From NCBI RefSeq assembly GCF_051020985.1, contig NC_134999.1, positions 5,332,001 through 5,396,000 on the forward strand: a stretch of DNA of 64,000 nt. Direction: 5' to 3'. Positions within the stretch are counted from its first letter, which is position 1. Each line of letters opens with the position of its first letter. The notes below the pieces were generated by a model. The model made no database searches. It was not told where the DNA came from and was given only the letters and a program-made list of their open reading frames with translations. Positions 26,857 to 39,869 of the stretch are shown piece by piece. This stretch comes from Nomia melanderi (taxonomy: Eukaryota; Arthropoda; Insecta; Hymenoptera; Halictidae). A program made the position numbers and the translations under genes.

Positions 26857-27060
26857 AGCCTTGGTCCTTATGAGACCTCGTCCTGGAGTCCCATTACAGC
26901 TAAGTCAAATGACCACCCCCGACCTTCCTGGCAATTCCGCCCGAACGGAATCGAAGTTTTCCACTTTGGCCACCTGGTTTGTACAGTCTAAAGTCCTTTT
27001 CGACCCAAAGTATCCAGACCTTCGCATCGGTCAGCCGGATGAAGCCTTGGTCCCTATGAG
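26857..27060. repeat. Monomer with a one-base insertion, echoed at 62.7 kb
   Basis: The unit reads GGTCCTTATGAG, CCGCCCGAACGGAATCGAAG, TTTGGCCACC and TTTTCGACCCAAAG. The same private set returns at 62,688-62,890 (offset 35,827). The inserted A in CCCGAACGG shifts frame and explains an otherwise odd 122-codon open frame at 26,861-27,229. Confidence 0.86.
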
Positions 27061-27459
27061 ACCTCGCCCTGGTGTCCAATCACTGCTAAGTCAAATGACT
27101 ACCCCCGACCTTCCAGGCAATTCCAGCCGACGGAGTCCAGGTTCTCCACTTTGGAATCCTGGTTTGTATAGTCTAAAGTCAATTTCGACCGAAAGAATCC
27201 CGACCTTCCCATCGGTCAGCCGGATGTAGCCTTGGTCCCTATGAGACCTCTCCCTGGTGTCCAATCACTGCTAAGTCAAATGGCTTCCCCCGACCTTCCT
27301 GGCAATTCTGCCCGAGGGAATCCAAGTTTTGCACTTTGGAAACCTGGATTGTATAGTGTAAAGTCAATTTCGACCAAAAGTATCCCGAAATTCCCATCGG
27401 TCAGCTGGATGTAGCCTTGGTCTCTATGAGACATCTCCCTGGTGTCCAATCACTGCTAA

Positions 27460-29051
27460 GTCAAATGGCTACCCTCGACCTTCCTGGCGATTCTGCCCAA
27501 CGGAATCCAAGTTATGCACTTTGGAAACCTGGATTGTATAGTCTAAAGTCAATTTCGACCAAAAGTATCCCGAACTTCCCATCGGTCAGCCGGATGTAGC
27601 CTTGGAACCTATGAGACCTCGTCCTGGAGTCCCATCACTGCTAAATCAAATGACTACCCCCGACCTTCCTGGCAATACTGCCCGACGGAATCCAAGATTT
27701 CCACTTTGGAAACCCGGATTGTATAGTCTAAAGTCAATTTCGACCAAAAGTATCCCGACCCTCCCATCCGTCAGCCGGATGTAGCCTTGGTCCCAATGAG
27801 ACCTCGCCCTCGTGTCCAATCACTGCTAAGTCAAATGGCTACCCCCGACCTTCCTGGCAATTCTGCCCGAGGGAATCCAAGGTTTGCACTTTGGAAACCT
27901 GGATTCTATAGTGTAAAGTCAATTTCGACCAAAAGTATCCCGACCTTCCCATCGGTCAGCCGGATGTAGCTTTCGTCCCTATTAGACATCGTCGTGGAGT
28001 CCCATCACTGCTAAGTCAAATGGCTACCCCCGACCTTCCTGGCAATTCTGCCCGACGGAATCCGAGTTTTGCACTTTGGAAACCTGGATTGTATAGTGTA
28101 AAGTCAATTTCGACCAAAAGTATCCCGAACTTCCCATCGGTCAGCCGTATGTAGCCTTGGAACCTATGAGACCTCGTGCAGGAGTCCCATCACTGCTAAG
28201 TCAAATGACTACCCCAGACCTTCCTGCCAATTCTGCCCGACGGAGTCCAGGTTTTCCACTTCGGAAACCAGGATTGTATAGTCTAAAGTCAATTTCGACC
28301 AAAAGTATACCGACCTTCCCATCGGTCAGCCGGATGTAGCCTTCGTCCCTATGAGACATCGTCGTGGAGTCCCATCACTGCTAAGTCAAATGGCTACCCT
28401 CGACCTTCCTGGCAATTCTGCCCAACGGAATCCAAGTTATGCACTTTGGAAACCTGGATTGTATAGTCTAAAGTCAATTTCGACCAAAAGTATCCCGAAC
28501 TTCCCATCGGTCAGCCGGATGTAGCCTTGGAACCTATGAGACCTCGTCCTGGAGTCCCATCACTGCTAAATCAAATGACTACCCCCGACCTTCCTGGCAA
28601 TACTGCCCGACGGAATCCAAGATTTCCACTTTGGAAACCCGGATTGTATAGTCTAAAGTCAATTTCGACCAAAAGTATCCCGACCCTCCCATCCGTCAGC
28701 CGGATGTAGCCGTGGTCCCAATGAGACCTCGCCCTGGTGTCCAATCACTGCTAAGTCAAATGGCTACCCCCCACCTTCCTGGCAATTCTGCCCGAGGGAA
28801 TCCAAGTTTTGCACTTTGGAAACCTGGATTCTATAGTGTAAAGTCAATTTCGACCAAAAGTATCCCGACCTTCCCATCGGTCAGCCGGATGTAGCTTTCG
28901 TCCCTATTAGACATCGTCGTGGAGTCCCATCACTGCTCAGTCAAATGGCTACCCCCGACCTTCCTGGCAATTCTGCCCGACGGAATCCGAGTTTTGCACT
29001 TTGGAAACCTGGATTGTATAGTGTAAAGTCAATTTCGACCAAAAGTATCCC
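27460..29051. repeat. 925-bp pentamer echo
   Basis: 27,460-28,126 matches 28,385-29,051 at offset 925 (five monomers). Diagnostic words are GCCCAACGGAATCCAAG with TTATGCAC, GCTAAATCAAATGAC, CCCGAGGGAATCC, GATTCTATAGTG, and GTCCCTATTAGACATCG with TCCGAGTTTTG. The fifth monomer of the unit is not shared. Confidence 0.87.
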
Positions 29052-29560
29052 GACCTTCCCATCGGTCAGCCGCATGCAGCCTTCGTCCCTATGAGACATC
29101 GTCGTGGAGTCATAACACTGCTAAGTCAAATGGCTACCCCCGTCCTTCCTGGCAATTCTGCCCGACGGAATCCAAGTTTGGCACTTTGGAAACCTGGATT
29201 GTATAGTCTAAAGACAATTTCGACCAAAAGTATCCCGAACTTCCCATGGGTCAGTCGGATGTAGCCTTCGTCCCTATGAGACCTCTCCCTGGTGTCCAAT
29301 CACTGCTAAGTCAAATGGCTACCCTCGACCTACCTGGCAATTCTGCCGACGGAATCCAAGTTTTCCACTTTGGCAACCTGGTTATTATAGTCTAAAGTCA
29401 ATTTCGACCAAAAGTATCCCGAACTTCCCATCGCTCAGCCGGATGTAGCCCTGGAACCAATGAGACCTCTCCCTGGTGTCCACTCACTGCTAAGTCAAAT
29501 GACTACCCCCGACCTTCCTGGCAATTCCGGCCGACGGAGTCCAACTTTTGCACTTTGGAA

Positions 29561-30330
29561 ACCTGGATTGTATAGTCTAAAGTCAATTTCGACCAAAAGT
29601 ATCCCGAAATTCCCATCGGTCAGCTGGATGTAGCCTTGGTCTCTATGAGACATCTCCCTGGTGTCCAATCACTGCTAAGTCAAATGGCTTCCCCCGACCT
29701 TCCTGGCAATTCTGGCCGACGGAATCCAAGTTATCCACTTTGGCAACCTGGTTTGTATAGTCTAAATTCAATTTCGACTAAAAGTATCCCGTACTTCCCA
29801 TCGGTCAGCCGGATGTAGCCTTGGAACCTATGAGACCTCGTGCAGGAGTCCCATCACTGCTAAGTCAAATGACTACCCCAGACCTTCCTGCCCATTCTGC
29901 CCGACGGAGTCCAAGATTTCCACTTTGGAAACCTGGATTGTATAGTCTAAAGTCAATTTCGACCAAAAGTATCCCGAAATTCCCATCGGTCAGCTGGATG
30001 TAGCCTTGGTCTCTATGAGACATCTCCCTGGTGTCCAATCACTGCTAAGTCAAATGGCTTCCCCCGACCTTCCTGGCAATTCTGGCCGACGGAATCCAAG
30101 TTATCCACTTTGGCAACCTGGTTTGTATAGTCTAAATTCAATTTCGACTAAAAGTATCCCGTACTTCCCATCGGTCAGCCGGATGTAGCCTTGGAACCTA
30201 TGAGACCTCGTGCAGGGGTCCCATCACTGCTAAGTCAAATGACTACCCCAGACCTTCCTGCCCATTCTGCCCGACGGAGTCCAAGATTTCCACTTTGGAA
30301 ACCTGGATTGTATAGTCTAAAGTCAATTTC
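29561..30330. repeat. 370-bp dimer in two nearly identical tandem copies
   Basis: 29,561-29,930 and 29,931-30,300 match at offset 370. I see a difference inside the second monomer, GCAGGAGTCC against GCAGGGGTCC, and differences at the outer margin. Markers are CAGCTGGATGTAGCC, GGTCTCTATGAGACATC and CGTGCAGGAG. This appears to be one of the youngest duplications in the window. Confidence 0.92.
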
Positions 30331-33180
30331 GACCGAAAGTATCCCGACCTTCCCATCGGTCAGCCGGATGTAGCCTTCGTCCCTATGATACATCGTCGTG
30401 GAGTCCCATCACTGCTAACTCAAATGACTACCCCAGACCTTCCTGCCAATTCTGCCCGACGGAGTCCAAGTTTTCCTCTTTGGAAACGGGTATTGTATAG
30501 TCTAAAGTCAATTTCGACCAAAAGTATCACGACCTCCCCATCGGTCAGCAGGATATAGCCTTGGTCCCTATGAGACCTCTCCCTGGTGTGCAATCACTGC
30601 TAAGTCAAATGGCTTCCCCCGACCTTCCTGGCAATTCTGGCCGACGGAATCCAAGATTTCCACTTTGAAAACCTGGTTTGTATAGTCTAAAGTCATTTTC
30701 GACCAAAAGTATCCCGAACTTCCCATCGGTCAGCCGGATGTAGCCTTGCAACCTATGAGACCTCGTCCTTGAGTCCCATCACTGCTATGACAAATGGCAG
30801 CTACCCCCGACATTCCTGGCTACTCTGCCCGACGGAATCCAAGTTTTCCACTTTGGAAACCTGATTTCTATTGTCTAAAGTCAATTTCGACCAAAAGTAT
30901 CCCGACCTTCCCATCGGTCAGCCGGATGTAGCCTTGGTCCCTATGAGACCTCTCCCTGGTGTCCAATCAATGTTAAGTCAAGATGACTACCCCTGACCTT
31001 CATGGCAATTCTGCCCGCCGGAAACCAAGTTTTCCACATTGAAAACCTGGTTTGTATAGTCTAAAGTCAATTTCGACCAGAAGTATACCGACCTTCCCAT
31101 CGGTCAGCAGGATGTAGCCTTGGTCCCTATTAGACCTCTCCCTGGTGTGCAATCACTGCTAAGTCAAATGGCTTCCCCCGACCTTCCTGGCAATTCTGGC
31201 CGACGGAATCCAAGATTTCCACTTTGAAAACCTGGTTTGTATAGTCTAAAGAAAGTTTCGAGCAAAAGTATCCCGACATTCCCATCGGTCAGCCGGATGT
31301 AGCCTTGGTTCCTATGAGATCTCGTCCTGGAGTCCCATCACTGCTATGTCAAATGGCTACACCCGACCCTCCTGGCAATTCTGGCCGACGGAATCCAAGT
31401 TTTCCACTTTGGCAACCTGGTTATTATAGTCTAAAGTCATTTTCGACCAAAAGTATCCAGACCTTCCCATCGGTCAGCCGGATGTAGCATTGGTCCCTAT
31501 GAGACATCGCCCTGGTGTCCAATCACTGCTAAGTCAAATGACTACCCCCGACCTTCATGGCAATTCTGCCCGACGGAATCCACGTTTTCCACTTTGGAAA
31601 CCTGGAATGTATAGTCTAAGGTCAGTTTCGACCAAAAGTATCCCGACCTTCCCATCGGTCTGCCGGATGTAGCCTTGGTCCGCATGAGATCTCGTCCTGG
31701 AGTCACATCACTGCTAAGTCAAATGGCTACCCCCGACCTTCCTGGCAATTCTGGCCGACGGAATCCAAGTTTTGCACTTTGGAAACCTGGATTGTATAGT
31801 CTAAAGTCAATTTCGACCAGTAGTATCCCGACCTTCACATCGGTCAGCCGGATGTAGCCTTGGTCCCTATGAGACATCGTCGTGGAGTCCCATCACTGCT
31901 AAGTGAAATGGCTACACCCGACCTTCCTGTCAATTCTGCCCGACGGAATCCAAGTTTTCCACTTTGGAAACCTGGTTTGGATAGTCTAAAGTCAATTTCG
32001 ACTAAAGGTATCCTGAACTTCCCATCGGTCAGCCGGATGCAGCCTTGGTCCCTCTGAGACCTCTCCCTGGTGTCCAATCACTGCTAAGTCAAATGGCTAC
32101 CCCGTCCTTCCTGACAATTCTGCCCGACCGAATCCAAGTTTGGCACTTTGGAAACCTGGAGTTTATAGTCTAAAGTCAATTTCGACCAAAAGTATCCCGA
32201 CCTTCCCATCGGTCAGCCGGATGTAGCCTGGGTCTCTATGAGACCTCTCCCTGGTGTCCAATCACTTCTAAGTCAAATGGCTTCCCCCGACTTTCCTGGC
32301 AATTCTGGAAGACGGAATCCAAGTTTTCCTCTTTGGCAATCTGGTTTGTATAGTCTGAAGTCATTTTCGACAAAAAGTATCCAGGCCTTCCCATCGGTCA
32401 GCCGGATGTAGCCTTGGTCCCTATGAGATCTTGTCCTGGAGTCCCATCACTGCTAAGTCAAATGGCTACCCCCGACCTTCCTGGCAATTCTGGCCGACGG
32501 AATCCAAGTTTTGCACTTTGGAAACCTGGATTGTATAGTCTAAAGTCAATTTCGACCAAAAGAATCCCGACCTTCCCATCGGTCAGCCGGATGTAGCCTT
32601 GGAACCTATGAGACCTCGTCCTTGAGTCCCATCACTGCTAAGTCAAATGACTACCCCCGACCTTCCTGGCAATTCTGCCCCGACGGAATGCAAGTTTTGC
32701 ACTTTGCAAACCTGGATTGTATAGTCTAAAGTCAATTTCGAACAAAAGTATCCCGACCTTCCCAGCGGTCAGCCGGATGTAGCCTTGGTCCCTATGAGAC
32801 ATCGTCGTGGAGTCCCATCACTGCTAAGTGAAATGGCTACACCCGACCTTCCTGGCAATTCTGCCCGACGGAATCCAAGTTTTCAACTTTGGAAACCTGG
32901 TTTTAATAGTCTCAAGTCAATTTCGACCAAAAGTATCCCGACCTTCCCATCGGTCAGCCGGATGTAGCCATGGAACCTATGAGACCTCGTCCTGGAGTCC
33001 CATCACTGCTAAGTCAAATGGCTACCCCGTCCTTCCTGACAATTCTGCCCGACCGAATCCAAGTTTGGCACTTTGGAAACCTGGAGTTTATAGTCTAAAG
33101 TCAATTTCGACCAAAAGTATCCCGACCTTCCCATCGGTCAGCCGGATGTAGCCTTGGAACCTATGAGATCTCGTCCTGGT
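30331..33180. repeat. Mostly irregular monomers
   Basis: About fifteen units. 32,040-32,210 and 32,960-33,150 share the rare CCCGTCCTTCCTGACAATTC and GACCGAATCC words. 31,860-32,060 and 32,785-32,970 share GCTAAGTGAAATGGCTACAC (offset about 925). A one-base insertion gives GTTAAGTCAAGATGAC near 30,973. Confidence 0.75.
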
Positions 33181-33184
33181 GTCC

Positions 33185-33580
33185 AATCACTTCTAAGTCA
33201 AATGGCTTCCCCCGACCTTCCTGGCAATTCTGGCCGACGGAATCCAAGATTTCCACTTTGAAAACCTGGTTTGTATAGTCTAAAGAAAGTTTCGAGCAAA
33301 AGCATCCCGACATTCCCATCGGTCAGCCGGATGTAGCCTTGGTTCCTATGAGATCTCGTCCTGGAGTCCCATCACTGCTATGTCAAATGGCTTCCACCGA
33401 CCTTCCTGGCAATTCTGGCCGACGGAATCCAAGATTTCCACTTTGAAAACCTGGTTTGTATAGTCTAAAGAAAGTTTCGATCAAAAGTATCCCGACATTC
33501 CCATCGGTCAGCCGGATGTAGCCTTGGTTCCTATGAGATCTCGTCCTGGAGTCCCATCACTGCTATGTCAAATGGCTACC
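33185..33580. repeat. Tandem AAAGAAAGTTTCGA monomers
   Basis: Two adjacent units (about 33,247 and 33,432) share CCAAGATTTCCACTTTGAAA, AAAGAAAGTTTCGA and GACATTCCCATCGG, followed by GGTTCCTATGAGATC and GCTATGTCAAATGG. A third copy is at about 31,211-31,370. The TCAAT-to-AAAGT change is otherwise not seen, which makes this a private subfamily. Confidence 0.86.
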
Positions 33581-35495
33581 CCCGACCTTCCTGGCAATTC
33601 TGGCCGACGGAATCCAAGTTTTCCACTTTGGCCACCTGGTTTGTATAGTCTAAAGTCATTTTCGACCAAAAGTATCCAGACCTTCCCATCGGTCAGCTGG
33701 ATGTAGCATTGGTCCCTGTGAGACCTCGCCCTGGTGTCCAATCACTGCAAAGTCAAATGACTACTCCCGGCCTTCATGGCAATTCTGCCCGACGGAATCC
33801 AAGTTTTCCACTTTGGCAACCTGGTTTGTATAGTCTAAAGTCATTTTCGACCAAAAGTATCCAGACCTTCCCATCGGTCAGCCAGATGTAGCCTTGGTCC
33901 CTGTGAGACCTCGCCCTGGTTTCCAATCACTGCTAAGTAAAATGACTACTCCCGACCTTCATGGCAATTCTGCCCGACTTAATTCAAGTTTTCCACTTTG
34001 GAAACCTGGATTGTATAGTCTAAGGTCAATTTCGACCAAAAGTATTCCGACCTTCCCATCGGTCAGCCGGATGTAGCCTTGGTCCCTATGAGACCTCGCC
34101 CTGGTGTCCAATCACTGCTAAGTCAAATGACTACCCCCGACCTTCCTGGCAATTCTGCCCGACGGAATCCAAGTTTTGCACTTTGGCAAACTGATTTGTA
34201 TAGTCTAAAGTCAATTTCGACCAAAAGTATCCCGACCTTCCCATCGGTCAGCCGGATGTAGCCTTGGAACCTATGAAACCTCTTCCTGGACTCCCATCAC
34301 AGCTAAGTCAAATGGCTCCCCCGACCTTCCTGGCAATTCCGGCCGACGGAATCCAAGTTTTGCACTTTGGCAACCTGGTTTGTATAGTCTAAAGTCATTT
34401 TCGAACAAAAGTATCCCGAACTTCCCATGGGTCAGCCGGATGTAGCCTTCGTCCCTACGAGACACCGTCGTGATGTCCCATCACTGCTAAGTCAAGTAGC
34501 TACACCCGACCTTCCTGGCAATTCTGCCCTACGGAATCCAAGTTTTGCACTTTGGCAACCTGGATTGTATAGTCAAAAGTCATTTTCGACCAAAAGTATC
34601 CCGAACTTCCCATTGGTCAGCCGGATGTAGCCTTGGTCCATATGAGACCTCTCCCTGGTGTCCAATCACTGCTAAGTCGTATGACTACCCCCGACCTTCC
34701 TGGCAATTCTGCCCCGACGGAATGCAAGTTTTCCACTTTGGAAACCTGGATTGTTTAGTCTAAAGTCAATTTCGACCAAAAGTATCGCGACCTTCCAATC
34801 GGTCAGCCGGATGTAGCCTTGGAACCTATGAGACCTCGTCCTGGTGTCCCATCACAGCTAAGTCAAGTGACTACCCCCGACCTTCATGGCAATTCTGCCC
34901 GACGGAATCCAAGTTTTTCAGTTTGGAAACCTGGTTTGTATAGTCTAAAGACATTTTCGACCAAAAGTATGCAGACCTTCCCGTCGGTCTGCCGGATGTA
35001 GCCTTAGTCCCTATGAGATCTCGTCCTGGAGTCCCATCACTGCTAAGTCAAAAGGCAACCCCCGACATTCCTGTCAATTGTGGCCGACGGAGTCCAGGTT
35101 TTCCACTTTGGCAACCTGGTTTGTATTGTCTAAAGTCATTTTCGACCAAAAGTATCCAGACCTTCCCATCTGTCAGCCGGATGTAGCCTGGGTCCCTATG
35201 AGACCTCGCCCTGGTGTCCAATCACTGCTAAGTCAAATGGCTACACCCGACCTTCCTGGCAAGTCTGGCCGACGGAATCCAAGTTTTGCACTTTGGAAAC
35301 CTGGATGGTATAGTCTAACGTCAATTTCGACCAAAAGTATCCCGACCTTCCCATCGGTCAGCCGGATGTAGCCTTGGAACCTATGAGACCTCGTCCTGGA
35401 GTCCCATCACTGCTAAGTCAAATGGCTACCCCGACCTTCCTGGCAATTCTGGCCAACGGAATCCAAGTTTTGCACTTTGGAAACCTGGATTGTAT
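33581..35495. repeat. Flank left of block B
   Basis: About ten ordinary units. 34,490-34,680 matches 59,415-59,600 at offset 24,921 (AGCTACACCC, GCCCTACGGAATCC, GGTCCATATGAG). 33,894-34,080 resembles 4,315-4,500 in block A (CTGGTTTCCAATC, CCCGACTTAATTC). Confidence 0.78.
34924..35184. repeat. Source-like partner of the 43.6-43.9 kb patch
   Basis: This stretch shares with 43,610-43,870 the rare words CCCGTCGGTCTGCCGG, GTCAAAAGGC, CCTGTCAATTGTGGCC, TTTGTATTGTC and CCATCTGTCAGCC. A related but less complete match lies in block A at about 1,215-1,300. It sits just left of block B, so local exchange across the block boundary is plausible. The direction of copying is not established. Confidence 0.82.
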
Positions 35496-38400
35496 AGTCT
35501 AAAGTCAATTTCGACCAAAAGTATCCCGAACTTCAAATGGGTCAGCCGGATGTAGCCTTCGTCCCTATGAGACATCGTCCTGGAGTCCCATCACTGCTAA
35601 GTCAAATGGCTATCCCCGACCTACCTGGCAATTCTGTCGACGGAATCACGGTTTTGCACTTTGGAAACCTGGTTTGTATAGTCTAAAGTCATTTCCGACC
35701 AAAAATGTCCAGACCTTCCCATCGGTCAGCCGGATGTAGCCTTCGTCCCTATGAGATATCGTCCTGGAGTCCCATCACTGCTAAGTCAAATGGCTACCCC
35801 CGACCTTCCTGGCAATTCTGGCCGACGGAATCCAAGTTTTCCACTTTGGAAACCTGGATTGTATAGTCTAAAGTCAATTTCGACCAAAAGTATCCCGACC
35901 TTCCCATCGTTCAGCCGGATGTAGCCTTCGTCCCTATAAGACATCGTCCTCGAGTCCCATCACTGCTAAGTCAAATGTCTTCCCCCGGCCTTCCTGGCAA
36001 TTCTGCCCGACGGAATCCAAGTTTTGCGCTTTGGAAACCTGGATTGTATAGTCTAAAGTCAATTTCGACCAAAAGTATCCCGGCCTTCCCATCGGTCAGC
36101 CGGATGTACCCTTGGTCCCTATGAGACATCGTCCTGGAGTCCCATCACTGCTAAGTCTAACGGCTACCCCCGACATTCCTGGCAATTCTGCCCGACGGAA
36201 TCCCAGTTTTGCACCTTGGAAACCTGGATTGTATAGTCTTAAGTCAATTTCGACCAAAAGTATCCAGAACTTCCCATGGGTCAGCCGGATGTAGCCTTCG
36301 TCCCTATGAGATATCGTCCTGGAGTCCCATCACTGCTAAGTCAAATGGCTACCCCCGACCTTCCTGGCAATTCTGGCCGACGGAATCCAAGTTTTCCACT
36401 TTGGAAACCTGGATTGTATAGTCTAAAGTCAATTTCGACCAAAAGTATCCCGACCTTCCCATCGGTCAGCCGGATGTAGCCTTCGTCCCTATAAGACATC
36501 GTCCTCGAGTCCCATCACTGCTAAGTCAAATGTCTTCCCCCGGCCTTCCTGGCAATTCTTCCCGACGGAATCCAAGTTTTGCGCTTTGGAAACCTGGATT
36601 GTATAGTCTAAAGTCAATTTCGACCAAAAGTATCCAGAACTTCCCATGGGTCAGCCGGATGTAGCCTTCGTCCCTATGAGACGTCGTCCTGGAGTCCCAT
36701 CACTGCTAAGTCAAAAGGCTACCCCCGACATTCCTGTCAATTGTGGCCGACGGAATCCAGGTTTTCCACTTTGGCAACCTGGTTTGTATTGTCTAAAGTC
36801 AGTTTCGACCAAAAGTATCCCGACCTTCCCATCGGTCAGCCGGATGTAGCCTTCGTCCCTATGAGAGATCGTCCTGGAGTACCATCACTGCTAAGTCAAA
36901 TGGCTTCCCCCGACCTTCCTGGCAATTCTGGCCGACGAAATCCAAGTTTTCCACTTTGGAATTCTGGATTGTATAGTCTAAAGTCAATTTCGACCAAAAG
37001 TATCCCGACCTTCCCATCGGTCAGCCGGATGTAGCCTTGGTTCCTATGAGACCTCGTCCTGGAGTCCCATCACAGCTAAGTCAAATGGCTCCCCCGAACT
37101 TCCTGGCAATTCCGGCCGACGGAATCCAAGTTTTCCACCATGGCAACCTGGTTTGTATAGTCTAAAGTCAATTTCGAACTAAAGTATCCAGACCTTCCCA
37201 TCGGTCAGCCGGATGTAGCCTTGGTCCCTATGAGACCTCGTCATGGAGTCTAATTACTGCTAAGTCAAATGGCTTCCCCAGAACTTCCTGGCAATTCTGG
37301 CCGACGGAATCCACGTTTTCCACTCTGAAAACCTGGTTTGTATAGTCTAAAGTCAATTTCGACCAAAAGTATCCAGTCCTTCCCATCTGTCAGCCGGATG
37401 TAGCCTTGGTCCCTATGAGATCTCGTTCTGGAGTCCCATCACTGCGAAGTCAAATGCCTTCCCCCGACCTTCCTGGCAATTCTGGCCGACGGAATCCAAG
37501 TTTTCCACATTGGAAACCTGGATTGTATAGTCTAAAGTCAATTTCGACCAAAAGTATCCCGACCTTCCCATCGGTCGGCCGGATGTAGCCCTCGTCCCTA
37601 TGAGACATCGTCCTGGAGTCCCATCACTGCTAAGTCAGATGGCTACCCCCGACCTTACTTGCAATTCTGCCCGACGGAATCCAAGTTTTCCACTTTGGAC
37701 ACCTGGATTGTATAGTCTAAAGTCAATTTCGATCAAAAGTATCCCGAACTTCCCATTGGTCAGTCGGATGTAGCCTTGGAACCTATGAGACCTCGTCCTG
37801 GAGTCCCATCACTGCAAAGTCAAATGAGTACCCCCGACCTTCCTGGCAATTCTGCCCGACGGTGTCCAAGTTTTTCAATGTGGAAACCTGGGTTGTATAG
37901 TCTAAAGCCAATTTCGACCAAAAGTATCCCGACCTTCCCATCGGTCAGCCGGATGTAGCCTTCGTCCCTATGACACATCGTCATGGAGTCCAAACACTGC
38001 TAAGTCAAATGGCTACCCCCGACCTTCCTGGCAATTCTGCCCGACGGAATCCAAGTTTGGCACTTTGGAAACCTGGATTGTATAGTCTAAAGACAATTTC
38101 GACCGAAAGTATCCCGAACTTCCCATGGGTCAGTCGGATGTGGCCTTCGTCCCTATGAGACATCGTACTGGAGTCCCATCACAGCTAAGTCAAATGGTTC
38201 CCCTGACATTCCTGGCAATACCGGCCGACGGAATCCAAGTTATCTACTTTGGAAACCTGGTTTGTATAGTCTAAAGTCAATTCGACCAAAAGTATTCCGA
38301 CCCACCCATCGGTCAGCCGGATGTAGCCTTGGTCCCTATGAGACCTCTCCCTGGTGTCCAATCACTGCTAAGTCAAATGACTACCCCCGACCTTCATGGC

Positions 38401-39684
38401 AATTCTGCCCGACTGAATCCAAGTTTTCCACTTTGGAAACCTGGATTGTATAGTCTAAGGTCAATTTCGACCAAAAGTATCCCGACCTTCCCATCGGTCA
38501 GCCGGATGTAGCCTTGGTCCCTATGAGATCTCGTCCTGGAGTCCCATCACTGGAAAGTCAAATGGCTACCCCCGACCTTCCTGGCAATTCTGGCCGACGG
38601 AATCCAAGTTTTCCACTTTGGCAACCTGGTTTGTATAGTCTAAAGTCATTTTCGACCAAAAGTATCCAGACCTTCCCATCGGTTAGCCGGATGTAGCCTT
38701 GGTCCCTATGAGACATCGTCCTGGAGTCACATCACTGCTAAGTCAAATGGCTACCACCGACCTTCCTGGTAATTCTGCCCGACGGAATCCAAGTTTTGCA
38801 CTTTGGAAACCTGGATTGTATAGTCTAAAGTAAATTTCGACCAAAAGTATCCCGACCTTCCCATTGGTCGGCCGGATGTAGCCTTAGTAGCTATGAGACC
38901 TTGTCCTCCACTCACATCACTGCTAAGTCAAATGTCTACCCCCGACCTTCATGGCAATTCTGCCCGACGAAATCCAAGTTTTCCACTTTGGAAACCTGGA
39001 TTGTATAGTCTAAAGTCATTTTCGACCAAAAGTATCCAGGCCTTCCCATCGGTGAGCCGGATGTAGCCATGGTCCCTATGAGACCTCGCCCTGGTTTCCA
39101 ATCACTGCTAAGTCAAATGACTACTCCCGACCTTCAGGGCAATTCTGCCCGACTTAATTCAACTTTTCCACTTTGGAAACCTGGATTGTATTGTCTAAGG
39201 TCCATTTCGACCAAAAGTATTCCGACCTTCCCATCGGTCAGCCGGATGTAGCCTTGGAACCTATGAGACCTCGTCCTGGGCTCTCATCACTGCTAAGTCA
39301 AATGGCTACCCCGACCTTCCTGGCAATTCTGCCCAACGGAATCCAAGTTTCCCAATTTGGCAACCTGGTTTGTATAGTCTAAAGTCAATTTCGACCAAAA
39401 GTATCCCGACCTTCCCATCGGTCGGCCGGCTGTAGCTTTGGTCCCTATGAGACATCGTCCTGGAGTCCCATCCCGGCTAAGTCAAATTTCTACCCCCGAC
39501 CTTCCTGGCAATTCTGTCCGACGGAATCCAAGTTTTCCACTTTGGAAACCTGGTTTGTATAGTCTAAAGTCATTTTCGACCAAAAGTATCCAGACCTTCC
39601 CATCGGTCAACCGGCTGTGGCCTTGGTCCCTATGAGACCTCGCCCTGGTGTCCAGTCACTGCTAAGGCAAATGGATAACCCCGA

Positions 39685-39869
39685 CCTTCCTGGGAATTCT
39701 GGCCGACGGAATCCAAGTTTTCCACTTTGATAACCTGATTTCTATAGTCTAAAGTCAATTTCGACCAAAAGTATCCCGACCTTCCCATCGGTCGGCCGGC
39801 TGTAGCTTTGGTCCCTATGAGTCCTCGTCCTGGAGTCCCATCACTGCTAAGTCAAATGACTACCCCCGA
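39685..39869. repeat. 185-bp extra monomer in block B
   Basis: Relative to A 4,930/4,931, block B contains one additional unit. Its left part continues the A-like GGATAACCCCGACC unit, then reads CCTGGGAATTCTGG, and later GATAACCTGATTTCTATAG, before A-like sequence resumes at CCTTCATGGC. The breakpoints lie inside monomers and not at the TAGCC junction. Confidence 0.85.

Noticed and set aside
26861..27229. 122-codon open frame on the plus strand
   Set aside because: It is two satellite monomers joined in frame by a one-base insertion (CCCGAACGG). The translation is the usual monomer peptide with a frame switch and has no independent domain.
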